DNA of 64,000 nucleotides from Acidobacteriota bacterium. GTDB taxonomy: Bacteria; Acidobacteriota; Terriglobia; Bryobacterales; Bryobacteraceae. The translations under genes were made by a program, and so were the position numbers. Below are positions 53,423 to 64,000 of this stretch, one piece after another (within the stretch, counting starts at the first letter, position 1; every line of letters starts with the position of its first letter). The DNA lies in assembly GCA_947470805.1 (NCBI GenBank), contig CANIVU010000007.1:62001-126000 (forward strand), given 5' to 3'. The notes beneath the pieces are model-generated. The model saw nothing but the letters and a program-made list of their open reading frames with translations. It made no database searches and was not told the origin of the DNA.

Positions 53423-53911
53423 ATGCTGAAACTAACCAAGAAAGCTGATTACGGGTTGATTGCACTGAAACACCTCACGGTGGTGCGCCCCCGCTCAGCC
53501 AGCGCCAAAGAAATTGCCGACCGATATGGCGTCCCGGTTCCCGTGCTCTCCAAGGTCTTGCAGAAGCTGGCCCGGGCCGGCTATCTCGCCTCCGAACACG
53601 GCACCAATGGCGGATACCGCCTCGCCGGTGATCCGCACTCGATCTCCGCACTTGATGTCGTACGCGCCATCGACGGTCCGGTTTTCCTGACCGCCTGTTT
53701 CACCGAATCCGGCGAAGACTGCGAACATCAGGACCGTTGCAATATTCGCGATCCGCTTCGCCGCGTCCACGATGGCATTCTGGGTCTGCTTTCGAACCTC
53801 TCGATGGCCGAACTGGCCGCCGATATCGATCCGCCACAGGTCCACGGCGCCGCCGCGGCGAACGGCCACTCGCAGATCTCCTCCGCTCCACTTCCTGTTC
53901 TGAGTTCATAA
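53423..53911 (+). CDS. iscR: Rrf2 family iron-sulfur regulator (IscR-like)
   Basis: The 162-residue protein has an Rrf2 winged helix ([18 protein letters not shown], then [20 protein letters not shown]) and three cysteines C92, C100 and C106 placed like the [2Fe-2S]-binding cysteines of E. coli IscR (92, 98, 104). This suggests cluster-sensing control of the operon that follows. The frame stays open to 53273 with a strong ribosome site, but that extra 50-residue N-terminus does not resemble the family, so ATG 53423 was preferred. Confidence 0.88.
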   Translation: MLKLTKKADYGLIALKHLTVVRPRSASAKEIADRYGVPVPVLSKVLQKLARAGYLASEHGTNGGYRLAGDPHSISALDVVRAIDGPVFLTACFTESGEDCEHQDRCNIRDPLRRVHDGILGLLSNLSMAELAADIDPPQVHGAAAANGHSQISSAPLPVLSS

Positions 53912-53919
53912 GGGTATTC

Positions 53920-55134
53920 ATGTCCAAGCCGATCTATTTTGACAATCACGCCACTACGCCGGTGGATCCTCGCGTCCTCGAAGCGATGATCCCCTACTTC
54001 ACCGAAAACTTCGGTAACGCCGCCAGCCGCAATCACGCGTACGGCTGGGTGGCCGAAGACGCCGTCGAAAAGGGCCGCAAACAGATCGCTTCCCTCATTG
54101 GCGCCAACTCCAAGGAAATCGTCTTCACCTCCGGCGCCACCGAATCGAACAACCTCGCCATCAAGGGCGTCGCCGAGATGTATGCCGAAAAGGGCAATCA
54201 CATCATCACCGCGGCTACCGAACACAAGGCGGTTCTCGATACCTGCAAGCACCTGGAAAAGAAGGGCTGCCGCATCACCTATCTCCCGCTCAAGGGCGAC
54301 GGTCTGGTCGATCTCGACATGCTCCGCGACGCGATCACGGATAAGACCATCCTGATCAGCATCATGTACGCCAACAACGAAATTGGCGTCATACAGCCCG
54401 TCAAGGAAATCGGCAAGATCGCCAAGGAACGCGGCGTTCTGTTCCACTCTGACGCCGTCCAGGCTTGCGGCAAGATTCCGGTCAACGTCATTGAAGACGG
54501 GATCGATCTGCTCTCCATCACCGGCCACAAGCTCTACGGGCCCAAGGGCGTCGGCGCGCTCTACGTTCGCCGCAAGAACCCGCGCGTGCAGCTTACCGCC
54601 CAGATGGACGGCGGCGGTCATGAGCGCGGAATGCGCTCGGGCACGCTGAACGTTCCCGGCATCGTCGGCCTCGGCGCCGCCTGCGAAATCGCTCAGCGCG
54701 AAATGCCCGCCGAATCGGCCCGCCTCCGCGCCCTCCGCGACAAGCTCCGCGCTACGCTTGAAGCCAATCTGGAAGAGACCTACATCAACGGCACCATGGA
54801 ACACCGGCTGCCGAACAATCTCAACATGAGCTTCGCTTATGTCGAAGGCGAAAGCCTGCTGATGGGCATCAACGACATCGCCGTCTCGTCCGGCTCGGCC
54901 TGCACGTCGGCCACGCTCGAACCCAGCTACGTCCTGAAGGCGCTCGGCCTCGGCGACGATCTCGCCCATACCTCCATCCGCTTCGGTCTCGGCCGTTTCA
55001 ACACGGAAGCCGAAGTCGACTACGTCGCCCAGAAGATGATCGACGTGGTCAACAAGCTCCGCGAACTGTCTCCGCTGTGGGAGATGTTCAAGGACGGCGT
55101 CGATCTCAGCAAGGTCCAATGGACCGCTCACTAA
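53920..55134 (+). CDS. iscS: Cysteine desulfurase IscS
   Basis: IscS takes sulfur from cysteine for cluster and thiomodified-tRNA assembly. The 404-residue PLP enzyme has the lysine K204 in GHKLYGPKG and the catalytic C328 in [14 protein letters not shown], almost the same numbering as E. coli IscS (K206, C328). It starts 8 nt after the iscR-like stop with TAAGGGT in between. An upstream in-frame start lies in iscR and was rejected. Confidence 0.96.
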   Translation: MSKPIYFDNHATTPVDPRVLEAMIPYFTENFGNAASRNHAYGWVAEDAVEKGRKQIASLIGANSKEIVFTSGATESNNLAIKGVAEMYAEKGNHIITAATEHKAVLDTCKHLEKKGCRITYLPLKGDGLVDLDMLRDAITDKTILISIMYANNEIGVIQPVKEIGKIAKERGVLFHSDAVQACGKIPVNVIEDGIDLLSITGHKLYGPKGVGALYVRRKNPRVQLTAQMDGGGHERGMRSGTLNVPGIVGLGAACEIAQREMPAESARLRALRDKLRATLEANLEETYINGTMEHRLPNNLNMSFAYVEGESLLMGINDIAVSSGSACTSATLEPSYVLKALGLGDDLAHTSIRFGLGRFNTEAEVDYVAQKMIDVVNKLRELSPLWEMFKDGVDLSKVQWTAH

Positions 55135-55152
55135 CCTCGAGGAAATAACATC

Positions 55153-55563
55153 ATGGCTTACTCTGACAAAGTTGTCGATCACTACAATAACCCCCGCAAC
55201 GTGGGGTCGATGGACAAGTCCCGCACCGACGTCGGAACCGGCATGGTCGGCGCCCCCGAGTGCGGTGACGTGATGAAGCTGCAGATCCAGGTCAACTCGG
55301 CCACCGGCATCATCGAAGACGCGAAATTCAAGACCTTCGGCTGCGGCTCGGCCATCGCCAGCTCCTCGCTGGCCACCGAATGGCTGAAGGGAAAGAGCGT
55401 CGACGAAGCTCTCGAAATCAAGAACACCGACATCGTGAACGAACTGGCGCTCCCGCCGGTGAAGATTCACTGCTCGGTGCTCGCCGAAGACGCCATCAAA
55501 GCCGCCATCAACGACTACAAAACCAAGCAGGGCGCACCTGTCTCTGCGGAAACCGTGAGTTAG
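55153..55563 (+). CDS. iscU: Iron-sulfur scaffold protein IscU
   Basis: IscU builds [2Fe-2S] and [4Fe-4S] clusters. The 136-residue protein has C37 in PECGDVMK, the second cysteine in FGCGSAIAS and the third in KIHCSVLAEDA, all three ligands of the family, plus the DHYNNPRNVGS start typical of IscU. GAGGAAAT precedes the ATG at a good distance. Confidence 0.96.
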   Translation: MAYSDKVVDHYNNPRNVGSMDKSRTDVGTGMVGAPECGDVMKLQIQVNSATGIIEDAKFKTFGCGSAIASSSLATEWLKGKSVDEALEIKNTDIVNELALPPVKIHCSVLAEDAIKAAINDYKTKQGAPVSAETVS

Positions 55564-55565
55564 TA

Positions 55566-55913
55566 ATGTCCACTACCATCGAAGTTGCTCCCGCCATTGA
55601 AGTCACGCCGAAGGCGATCTCCAAGATCCGTCAGGCCTTCGAGAAGCAGGGCGTGACAGGTGGTCTGCGTCTCGGTGTCCTCGGAGGCGGCTGCTCGGGC
55701 TTGAGCTACCAGTTCAAGTTCGATACCAAGCCGCGCGCTACGGACCACATTTTCGATTTCGACGGCGTCGCCGTCTGGGTCGATCCGAAGAGCATGAACT
55801 TCCTGAACGGCATGACGCTCGACTACAAAGAGTCCATCATGCAGTCCGGCTTTGAGTTCGTGAATCCGAATGCCCAGAAGTCCTGCGGCTGCGGGACGTC
55901 GTTCTCCGCATAA
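55566..55913 (+). CDS. iscA: Iron-sulfur A-type carrier IscA
   Basis: The 115-residue A-type carrier has C43 in GGGCSGLSY and C107, C109 in KSCGCGTSFSA, the three-cysteine pattern of IscA/ErpA/HesB. From its place between iscU and hscB it is IscA. ATG 55566 follows the iscU stop by 2 nt. A longer frame runs through iscU out of phase and was not used. Confidence 0.94.
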   Translation: MSTTIEVAPAIEVTPKAISKIRQAFEKQGVTGGLRLGVLGGGCSGLSYQFKFDTKPRATDHIFDFDGVAVWVDPKSMNFLNGMTLDYKESIMQSGFEFVNPNAQKSCGCGTSFSA

Positions 55914-55915
55914 CA

Positions 55916-56464
55916 ATGTTTTCTGGTCCTCCTCCTACCGATTACTTCGCAATTTTCGGCATTGAGAACAAGTTGGCGCTGGATGTCGAAGACCTCCAGC
56001 GCCGTTTTTATGCCAATAGTCGCGAATGGCACCCGGACCGCCACGCCCGCGCCGGGGCGCAGCAGTTGGCCTATGCCGAAGCGGCATCGGCGACGTTGAA
56101 CGACGCATGGCGGGTACTGCGCGATCCCGTCGCCCGGGCCGAATATGTGCTGAAAAACGCCGGCTTCGACATCGGCGAACAACGCGGCCGCGACGTGCCG
56201 CCCGAACTGCTCGAAGAGGTTTTCGAGCTCAATATGGCGCTCGAAGAGGCCCGCGACGGCGACGAAAATGCCAAGGCCGAAGTCGCCCGCGCGTTGACGA
56301 AATTCGAAGGATTGCTGAAGGATATCGACGTGCAGCGCGATGGAATCTTCCTCGACTACGACGCCAATCCAAAGCACGAAACGCTAACAGCCCTCCGCGC
56401 CCTTCTGAATCGGCGAAAATATCTACAGAACCTCGTGCGCGATGCTCGCGCCGCTCTCGTTTAA
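55916..56464 (+). CDS. hscB: Co-chaperone HscB
   Basis: HscB is the J-domain co-chaperone that brings IscU to HscA. The 182-residue protein has the J-domain start DYFAIFGIENKLALDVEDLQ, HPD at 39-41 in EWHPDRH, and the C-terminal three-helix IscU-binding domain. It starts 2 nt after the iscA stop. Confidence 0.94.
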   Translation: MFSGPPPTDYFAIFGIENKLALDVEDLQRRFYANSREWHPDRHARAGAQQLAYAEAASATLNDAWRVLRDPVARAEYVLKNAGFDIGEQRGRDVPPELLEEVFELNMALEEARDGDENAKAEVARALTKFEGLLKDIDVQRDGIFLDYDANPKHETLTALRALLNRRKYLQNLVRDARAALV

Positions 56465-56473
56465 CCCATACTC

Positions 56474-58329
<1,856 letters not shown>

Positions 58330-58333
<4 letters not shown>

Positions 58334-58542
58334 AAAAGCTCAACTGGCTCGACGCTGAAGACATCGGCATCTCCCTCTACGAAGCCCACCCGGCAATCGA
58401 CCCGCTCTCGGTCCGCTTCACCGATCTGCATAAACACGTCCTCGCCCTCGCGGATTTCGAAGACGACCCGGCAAAATCGAACGAGGGTAAACTCGAAGCC
58501 ATCCAGATGGCCTGGTACGAAGAGTGGAAAGATAATCAGTAG
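58330..58542 (+). CDS. iscX: IscX (YfhJ) iron-binding regulator
   Basis: IscX binds IscS and iron and modulates desulfurase activity. The 70-residue acidic protein begins [21 protein letters not shown] and ends WYEEWKDNQ, the family's conserved acidic groove residues. Start overlaps the hscA stop. The ferredoxin gene that normally sits between hscA and iscX is absent. Confidence 0.93.
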
Positions 58543-58545
58543 CCG

Positions 58546-60603
58546 CTACGGCGTCCGCAACCGCACCGTCACCGCGTTTGCCAACTCGCCACCAACGCGC
58601 AACACGACCTCTTTTTCGCCATACCCAACACGCCCCGGCAGCGGACCCACATTGACCTGGTCCAACCCTAAATACTGCCCCTGCGCCACCGGCCCCGCCA
58701 CGGGAACATCCACGCCGCCCACCGTTGCGGTGGCCTTTCAGCCGCGTAGCCCGGTGCCGTACAGAATCAAATACACCTGATCCCCCGTTGCAATCGGCAC
58801 CCCCGCCGCCAGCGCCGTTGCCGGGTCAAATAGATACCCGTCGCTCCGCGCACCCGCCGCAGTCACCCGCAAAAACGTCCCCGCCGCCACGCGCGTTCCC
58901 GCCTGGTTAGCCGTGTAGATCCTCGGCGCCACCGCCGCCACATCAACGGCAATCCGCGTCGCCCCCATCACCACCGTTGCCGCTCCCGCCGCCGTCCCCG
59001 CCGGAACCAGGAACATCACCTGCGTTGGAGAAACATAGTACAACGGCGCCGCCCGCTGCACGCCCCGCGCATCCGTCACGCTCACCTGCAACCCGCCTAA
59101 AGTGGTCGGCCACACCAGCGTCGTCGCCATCGCCGTACCCGTTGCCAACCCCGTCCCAAACACCGCCACAATCATCTCCGGCGCCACCGGCGCGCCCTTC
59201 TCTTAACTCGCAGACGACAAAACCACCGGCCCCGTCGCCACCGGAGCCGACGGCGCCAGCGCCGTGCAGATCGAATCCCGCGTCACCTTCTCCGGCGTCG
59301 ACGGAGGCCGCGGCGCAATCACCACCGTCGGCGACCCGCCCGTCAACCAGTTCTGCAATAACTCCGAATAGCTATACGCCGTCGAGCCAGCCGACGCCCG
59401 GATTCGCTTCCCGAAAAACGTGTCGCTATCCACCGACATCACATGCTGCCCGCAAATCGTCCCCACCACTCCAGGCGTAAACGAAATCACCGCCTTCTCC
59501 GCCGCCGTATTTCGCAGGTTCGGTAACGACGTCATCTGGTCGTGCACGCTCTGCGCGAAACTCGCCTCCGTGAACACGCCAAACGTCGTGTCCCCCGTCG
59601 CCGCTCCAACCACCGTCGGGTCCGCCAGGTCCATCCGCTGGAAGTACGGCGTCGTCAAGTAGTTCTTCTGCACAAACGGGTTATTGAAACACGCATACGC
59701 CTTCGCCCCCGGGTTCGCCGCCACGCACGAATCGTCCAACTTCGATCCCCACATCCCCACCCCCACCGTCTGGTACTCGGCCGTCAACGCCGCCAGGTTC
59801 GGGTCCCGTACATCGCCCGGCGCAATCCCGCCCAAGGAAACAAAATCCAAAATAAATCCCGCATCCAGATTCGCCCGCACCCGCACGTTTGGATTCTTCG
59901 CCTTCAGCCGCGCCGCCACCCGATCCAGGCTGAACCGCACCCCATCCGCCCCACCGGAATCGCCGCTATAAAGCACCTCCGTCGCGTCAGTCAATTTCGG
60001 CATCCCCGGCACGCCCCGCTCCAACGCATCGATCATCGCGTCAATCTGGGTCGCCCCCTTAAAATGCAGAGAAAAACTCTTTCCCGGCTCCGTCTCACTC
60101 CGCAGTACCGTCCCCGTCTTCGTCCCCGAGTGTTCGTCGGAAGTGCAGTAAGGTAGCTCCACCTGGTTCCGGTTCCCCAGCGGATTCAAAGCCGACCGCA
60201 ACAAAATCCCATCGCCCTGCTTATACGCCCCCGCCCACTTACTCGACATCTTGTTCGCCTGATACTTACCCAGCCCCCACCACCGCGACAAACACGTCTC
60301 ATAGGAGTTACACGACCCGCCCCCATCCACGTGAATCACCTACCGGTTCGCCGCCGGCCCATCCACTTCCAACGCTCCAGCCACCGCCGGCCGTACATAA
60401 ATCACTCCCGGCGACCCGTCATTACAAGCCGCCGCCGGATGCTCCAGTAACACCCGCCGCAACTCCGTATTCTTCGCCGACCCAATCCCCAACTGCGGCT
60501 GTCCATCCGGCGTCGGGCACGACCGTGTATCCGTCAGCGTAGGCACAACCTGCCCCGCCAATCCGTTCCCACCAATCACCAACAACAAAGCCAATCGATT
60601 CAT
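58546..60603 (-). pseudogene. Pectin-acetylesterase-like gene with TIGR03437-type C-terminus, three in-frame stops
   Basis: A single reading frame of 686 codons from ATG 60603 (leader NRLALLLVIGGNGLAG) is broken by TAG at 60340-60342 (codon 88), TAA at 59203-59205 (codon 467) and TGA at 58738-58740 (codon 622), then ends at TAG 58546. There is no frameshift. The first two thirds match the Notum/pectin acetylesterase fold (VIHVDGGGSCNSYETCLS, nucleophile in YSGDSGGADGV). The last third is a TIGR03437-like domain (VAVFGTGLATG, LILYGTGLRG, then ATATVGGVDVP). Each stop can arise from W, Q or R by one C-to-T type change. Confidence 0.85.
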
Positions 60604-60697
60604 TTTCGAATCATCCTATCCGCACCACAACCCTACGGCGTTTAAACGCAGGGCAGTCCGACCCGCCGTCCTACTCAGCCGGCTCATCCATTTCGCG

Positions 60698-61423
60698 CTA
60701 CCGCCCGGCGGCCATCACCTTCGGCGCCTCATCCTCGCTAGCAATCGCCGGATAGACAATTCCCGCAATCGCCGCGCCCACAATCGGAGCCACCCAGAAC
60801 AGCCACAACTGCTCCAGCGCCCAGCCTCCCACAAAAATCGCAGGCCCCGTGCTCCGCGCCGGATTCACGCTCAAATTGGTCACCGGAATGCCGATCAAGT
60901 GAATCAGCGTCAACCCCAACCCAATCGCGATCGGCGCAAACCCGCCCGGTGCCCGCTTGTCCGTCGCTCCTAGAATGATCATCAGGAAGAAGAACGTCAG
61001 CACCACTTCCGCCGTCAAACACGCCAACAGCGAATATCCGCCCGGGGAATGCGCCTCGAATCCGTTGCTGGCGAACCCAGCCGCCACATCGAAGCCCGCC
61101 TTCCCGCTCGCAATCACCAGCAGCGTCCCTGCCCCGGCAATCGCTCCCAAAACCTGCGCCGCGATGTAATGCGGTAACTCGGCCGCGGGAAACCGCTTAC
61201 CCACCACCAATCCAATGGATACCGCCGGATTCAAGTGACATCCGGAGATATGTCCGATTGCGTAGGCCATCGTTAGCACGGTGAGCCCGAACGCCAACGA
61301 AACGCCTAACAGTCCAATGCCAACGTTTGGAAATGCCGCAGCCAGAACCGCGCTGCCGCATCCCCCGAAAACCAGCCAAAAGGTGCCGAAAAACTCGGCT
61401 GCCGCACGCTTGGAGAGTGCCAT
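60698..61423 (-). CDS. aqpZ: Aquaporin Z-like water channel
   Basis: AqpZ lets water cross the inner membrane. The 241-residue protein has six helices and two NPA loops, [10 protein letters not shown] and [12 protein letters not shown], plus the [17 protein letters not shown] start typical of AqpZ. AAGGAG lies 8 nt before ATG 61423; the frame remains open further upstream but without family likeness. Its selectivity filter suggests water, not glycerol. Confidence 0.92.
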   Translation of the reverse strand: MALSKRAAAEFFGTFWLVFGGCGSAVLAAAFPNVGIGLLGVSLAFGLTVLTMAYAIGHISGCHLNPAVSIGLVVGKRFPAAELPHYIAAQVLGAIAGAGTLLVIASGKAGFDVAAGFASNGFEAHSPGGYSLLACLTAEVVLTFFFLMIILGATDKRAPGGFAPIAIGLGLTLIHLIGIPVTNLSVNPARSTGPAIFVGGWALEQLWLFWVAPIVGAAIAGIVYPAIASEDEAPKVMAAGR

Positions 61424-61499
61424 CCTGGTACTCCTTCGCCTTGCTTCTAGTTTTGCCGGACAATCCCTCAGTCCGGCAGGAAGTGCGGATGAGTATATA

Positions 61500-61524
61500 G
61501 GAATCACCACCCGTCTGAAAAGGG
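61500..61524 (+). repeat. Diverged 25-nt repeat, copy 1
   Basis: GGAATC-A-CCACCCG-TCT-GAAAAGGG; copy 2 is at 62172-62196 and differs at about four positions. The copies flank the gene-free stretch and lie upstream of two divergent genes. Confidence 0.4.
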
Positions 61525-62033
61525 GGGCCGCCCAGCGGGCGGATTCCAGCGGACAGCCCGCACCGTGTTGCAGATAGGAACAAAGCACGCCAACCGCGTA
61601 ACGCATTGCAACGCCTGGCCCCCGCCGCCAGCTGAATGAAACCGCAATATGCAACGAAGCTTTACCCGTTCGGCTCAGACTTACAACTTAGCCGCCCCTG
61701 AGAAACAACTTAGAAAAGCCAGAAAACTGAGCTTCTCCGAGCCAATTCTGGCGAAAACGGCGGCGTAAGCTGAGACGCGGAGTTTGGCACTCCAAATGCC
61801 CATGAGAACAGCGAACCACAAACAAAGCCCACCGCCTACCGGCACTCGCGCCGGCAAGAGAGGCGGCCCGGAGGGAGTCGGTGGTAAGGGTCAGAAAGGG
61901 TTCCCCCACGGGCCCCCGAGTGCGATACGCCACGAAGAGCACCTACGCCAAATTCCCGCGAAGCGCAGCGCGGACAGGCACGGGGACGTTGCGAATCGCG
62001 AGTCCCTTACGATGGATTCCCTTCTACGGCGGA

Positions 62034-62104
62034 GGGGAGATTGCGACGCCGACTAAATCCCTTGCGGCGTCCATCTCCCCAGCCGGAACGATCTCGGTTC
62101 CGGC
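62034..62104. ncRNA. Candidate structured RNA: two consecutive hairpins
   Basis: The first element pairs GGGGAGAT (62034-62041) with ATCTCCCC (62073-62080) and GACGCC (62045-62050) with GGCGTC (62066-62071), with a 3-nt bulge on one side, a 1-nt bulge on the other and a 15-nt loop. The second is GCCGGAAC (62082-62089) / GTTCCGGC (62097-62104) with a 7-nt loop. They lie 165 nt before the gene at 62269. A leader RNA, a small RNA or a terminator is possible; strand is unclear. Confidence 0.45.
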
Positions 62105-62171
62105 GCGCGCTTCGCGCACCCCATTGATCAATCGTCAGTCTCGCCGGCCGCATAGAGGCAGAAGCACAATC

Positions 62172-62196
62172 GGAATCGCCACCCGAACGAAAAGGG
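62172..62196 (+). repeat. Diverged 25-nt repeat, copy 2
   Basis: See copy 1 at 61500-61524. Followed directly by TTCGATTCGGCGG, which can pair in part with the repeat (CGAAC / GTTCG hairpin). Confidence 0.4.
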
Positions 62197-62268
62197 TTCG
62201 ATTCGGCGGACATCACAATTCGAGTTGTTTGGGCTGTTTGGGGATTTTACTCGACAGGAGCCTTCCGA

Positions 62269-64000
62269 ATGAAACGAGTTGTTGACGCGTCCCGTCCGCT
62301 CGCAGTGGCCCTCGCTGCGGTTGAATACACGCTTGCGTTGATGCTGCTGAGCCTGCCTGCGTTCGCGCAGCAGGCCCAGGCACTTCCCAATATGGGCCAG
62401 CAAATAACCCCTCTGGCGCCCAAAGGCGCCCGGTTTGACCCGCTTAACCCCGACCTGCCATACGACCCGGCTTTCCCGGCCGGGCCGGGCTGGCTCGCCG
62501 GGCATGCGGTCACCACGGTAGTGAGTCCGGATCACAAAACCCTTGTGATTCTGACCAGCGGATACAATCGCGTCTCCAACACGCACATTCTGCCCGCGCC
62601 GCCGGCGCTAACCTGGATCCCCGAGGACTCCAATGAGTACGTATTCATCTATGACATTTCGAACTCAAGGCCGGTAAAGAAACAGGTTCTACAGCTTCCC
62701 TACACGTATAACGGGATCGTCTTTGATCCGTCGGGAGCGGCCTTTTACGTGTCCGGCGGCCCGAGTGACGTCGTCTTCATCGTTACCAGGGGCATCGACG
62801 GGAAGTGGGGGGACAAGCCAACCGTACTGCGCCTGGGCCACAACGGCGCGGGCTTGGGGCTCGCCGTGCCGCCCAACTCGGCGCCAACCCCAATCAATGA
62901 ACGCGTGGGGGTTGTGCCTTGCGCCGCCGGCGTGGCGATCTCGACCGATGGTCAGACGCTGGTAGTGGCGAACTACTACAACGACTCGATCACGATCTTC
63001 ACCGGCGGTCTCGGCAAGTGGTCGCTGTGGCGGGAACTCGACTTGCGTCCCGGCAAAAACGACCGCTCACAGACCGGCGTCGCAGGCGGAGAATATCCGT
63101 TTTGGGTGGCGGTAAAGGGGAACGGGGCCGGCGCCACCGCCTACATCTCCAGCATTCGCGACCGCGAGATCGTCGTGGTAAAACTGAGCGGCTCGCCAGA
63201 GTTGTTCAATCCAACCGGCCGGCCCTCGGTGCAGACCCGCATCCGCGTAAAGGGCCAGCCGAACAAAATGACGCTGAATGCGGCCCAGTCGCGATTGTAC
63301 GTGGCCGAAGACCAATCGGATACCGTTGACGTGATCGACACGGCCACCAACACGATAGTCGAAACCATTCCGGTGATCGCGCCCAAAGTACCCTCGCGTC
63401 TGGCGCAATATAAGGGCGCAACCCCCAACAGTGTGACGCTCTCGCCCGACGAGAAGCGCCTCTACGTCACCAATGGCAATCTCAATTGCATTGCGGTCAT
63501 CGAGTTGGATGCAGCCAATCGCGCCAGCCGTGTCGTCGGTCTGATTCCAACCGGGTGGTACCCGAATTCGGTCAGCGTAAGCGGTGACGGGGCAACTTTG
63601 TACGTGGTGAATGGCAAATCGCCCACGGGGCCGAATCCTGGCTGGTGCTATGGCGGCTACGGGCCGGTGGATTGGGAAACCTGTCTGCAGGCGAACCAGT
63701 ACAACCCCCAGTTGACCAAAGCCGGGTTCCAGATCTACTCCGTCCCGAGTGTCGCGGAACTCGAAACGCTCACCGCGCAGGTAGCCGTCAACAACCGCTT
63801 TTCCAGCACGCTGAGCCCCAGTGACGCCAGCGTAATGGAGGCCGTGCGGAAAGGAACCCAGCATGTGATCTTCGTCATCAAGGAGAACCGGACGTACGAC
63901 CAGATTCTCGGCGACCTGGAGATCGGCAATGGAGACCCGGATTTGACCGAATTCGGTGAGAAAACCACCCCGAATCAGCACCAATTGGCGCGTTCTTTCG
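62269..64000 (+). CDS. YncE-type propeller with AcpA-like phosphoesterase start (partial)
   Basis: From ATG 62269 (AGGAG 10 nt before) the frame is open for 577 codons to the right edge. A leader (ALMLLSLPAFAQQ) is followed by a long YncE-type seven-bladed propeller (GVAISTDGQTLVVANYYND, SVTLSPDEKRLYVTNGN, YPNSVSVSGDGATLYVVNG). The start of an AcpA/phosphoesterase domain follows (HVIFVIKENRTYDQILGDLE, like the paralogue at 36810-39320). The C-terminal catalytic part lies outside the window. Confidence 0.85.
   Translation, partial: MKRVVDASRPLAVALAAVEYTLALMLLSLPAFAQQAQALPNMGQQITPLAPKGARFDPLNPDLPYDPAFPAGPGWLAGHAVTTVVSPDHKTLVILTSGYNRVSNTHILPAPPALTWIPEDSNEYVFIYDISNSRPVKKQVLQLPYTYNGIVFDPSGAAFYVSGGPSDVVFIVTRGIDGKWGDKPTVLRLGHNGAGLGLAVPPNSAPTPINERVGVVPCAAGVAISTDGQTLVVANYYNDSITIFTGGLGKWSLWRELDLRPGKNDRSQTGVAGGEYPFWVAVKGNGAGATAYISSIRDREIVVVKLSGSPELFNPTGRPSVQTRIRVKGQPNKMTLNAAQSRLYVAEDQSDTVDVIDTATNTIVETIPVIAPKVPSRLAQYKGATPNSVTLSPDEKRLYVTNGNLNCIAVIELDAANRASRVVGLIPTGWYPNSVSVSGDGATLYVVNGKSPTGPNPGWCYGGYGPVDWETCLQANQYNPQLTKAGFQIYSVPSVAELETLTAQVAVNNRFSSTLSPSDASVMEAVRKGTQHVIFVIKENRTYDQILGDLEIGNGDPDLTEFGEKTTPNQHQLARSF

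Larger units (their letters stand above)
61424..62268. other. Gene-poor stretch with strong inverted repeats
   Basis: I see no supported gene in these 845 nt. Short frames have no family likeness. The stretch contains a diverged 25-nt repeat (61500-61524 and 62172-62196), a G/C-rich part near 61520-61560, and two strong hairpins at 62034-62104. It includes the upstream regions of aqpZ and of the gene at 62269. Confidence 0.5.

Noticed and set aside
58738-58740. TGA as a selenocysteine codon
   Set aside because: No selenocysteine insertion hairpin is evident after it and the same frame has TAG and TAA stops, which selenocysteine cannot explain.
61784-62285. Short overlapping frames in the gene-poor stretch as genes
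   Set aside because: No family likeness, no ribosome site and strong inverted repeats through the region.

Overview
The window looks like chromosomal DNA of a GC-rich acidobacterium of the Bryobacterales/Solibacter type. The signs are DUF1552/DUF1592 secreted proteins, several exported beta-propeller proteins, a TIGR03437-like C-terminal domain, YncE/AcpA fusion proteins, an acidobacterial-style IPAG/Gly-zipper lipoprotein and many Ser/Thr kinase-like genes. This placement is inferred from gene content; there is no rRNA. There are about 50 protein genes, one tRNA (His) and no CRISPR array, insertion sequence or prophage that I can recognise.

Layout. 1-355 holds the start of an oxoacid dehydrogenase E1 gene leaving the left edge, then rsgA. 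1427-11111 is a long minus-strand gene train: aldolase, PQQ dehydrogenase, pentaheme cytochrome, PD40 propeller protein, DUF1592, DUF1552, two small exported proteins and a Gfo/Idh/MocA oxidoreductase. Many of these genes overlap, so they are probably expressed together as an exported redox/catabolic module. 11157-17420 (plus) holds an M20 peptidase and a GH88 hydrolase (translationally coupled), a pseudokinase next to an intact Ser/Thr kinase, and two tandem PepSY-type membrane proteins. 17792-29768 (plus) holds a lone sugar-binding lipoprotein, oligopeptidase B, ROK kinase, xylB, priA, a GNAT acetyltransferase, mscL, a SpoU methyltransferase and gamma-glutamyltransferase. 29765-31276 (minus) is SDR, ArsR and an NTF2-like protein. 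31304-33725 is glcE-glcF without glcD.

33713-43712 is a second long minus-strand train: dus, rnhA, 2-keto-3-deoxy sugar-acid kinase, XylD-like dehydratase, YncE/phosphoesterase, PQQ-like propeller and esterase. The kinase and dehydratase together suggest an Entner-Doudoroff-like sugar-acid route. 43786-50829 contains a frameshifted lipoprotein, an ABC-2 permease, a PCYCGC-type lipoprotein, a DUF4397 protein, a four-repeat c-type cytochrome, tRNA-His, gltS and a UbiD decarboxylase. fabG and a polyprenyl-phosphate sugar transferase follow.

53423-58542 is a complete-looking ISC iron-sulfur operon (iscR-like, iscS, iscU, iscA, hscB, hscA, iscX) that lacks the ferredoxin gene and is preceded by two near-identical 13-bp boxes. 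58546-60603 is a pectin-acetylesterase-like gene broken by three different in-frame stop codons with no frameshift. aqpZ, an 845-nt gene-poor stretch with strong hairpins, and a truncated second YncE/AcpA-type gene end the window.

Most promising for follow-up: the triple-stop gene, the poly-C frameshift, the pseudokinase/kinase pair, the isc operator pair with missing fdx, the four-repeat cytochrome with its conserved MWNHAP-type motif, and an apparent orientation-independent switch of G/C strand bias between about 11 and 27 kb. I did not find a clear-cut new defence or mobile system.
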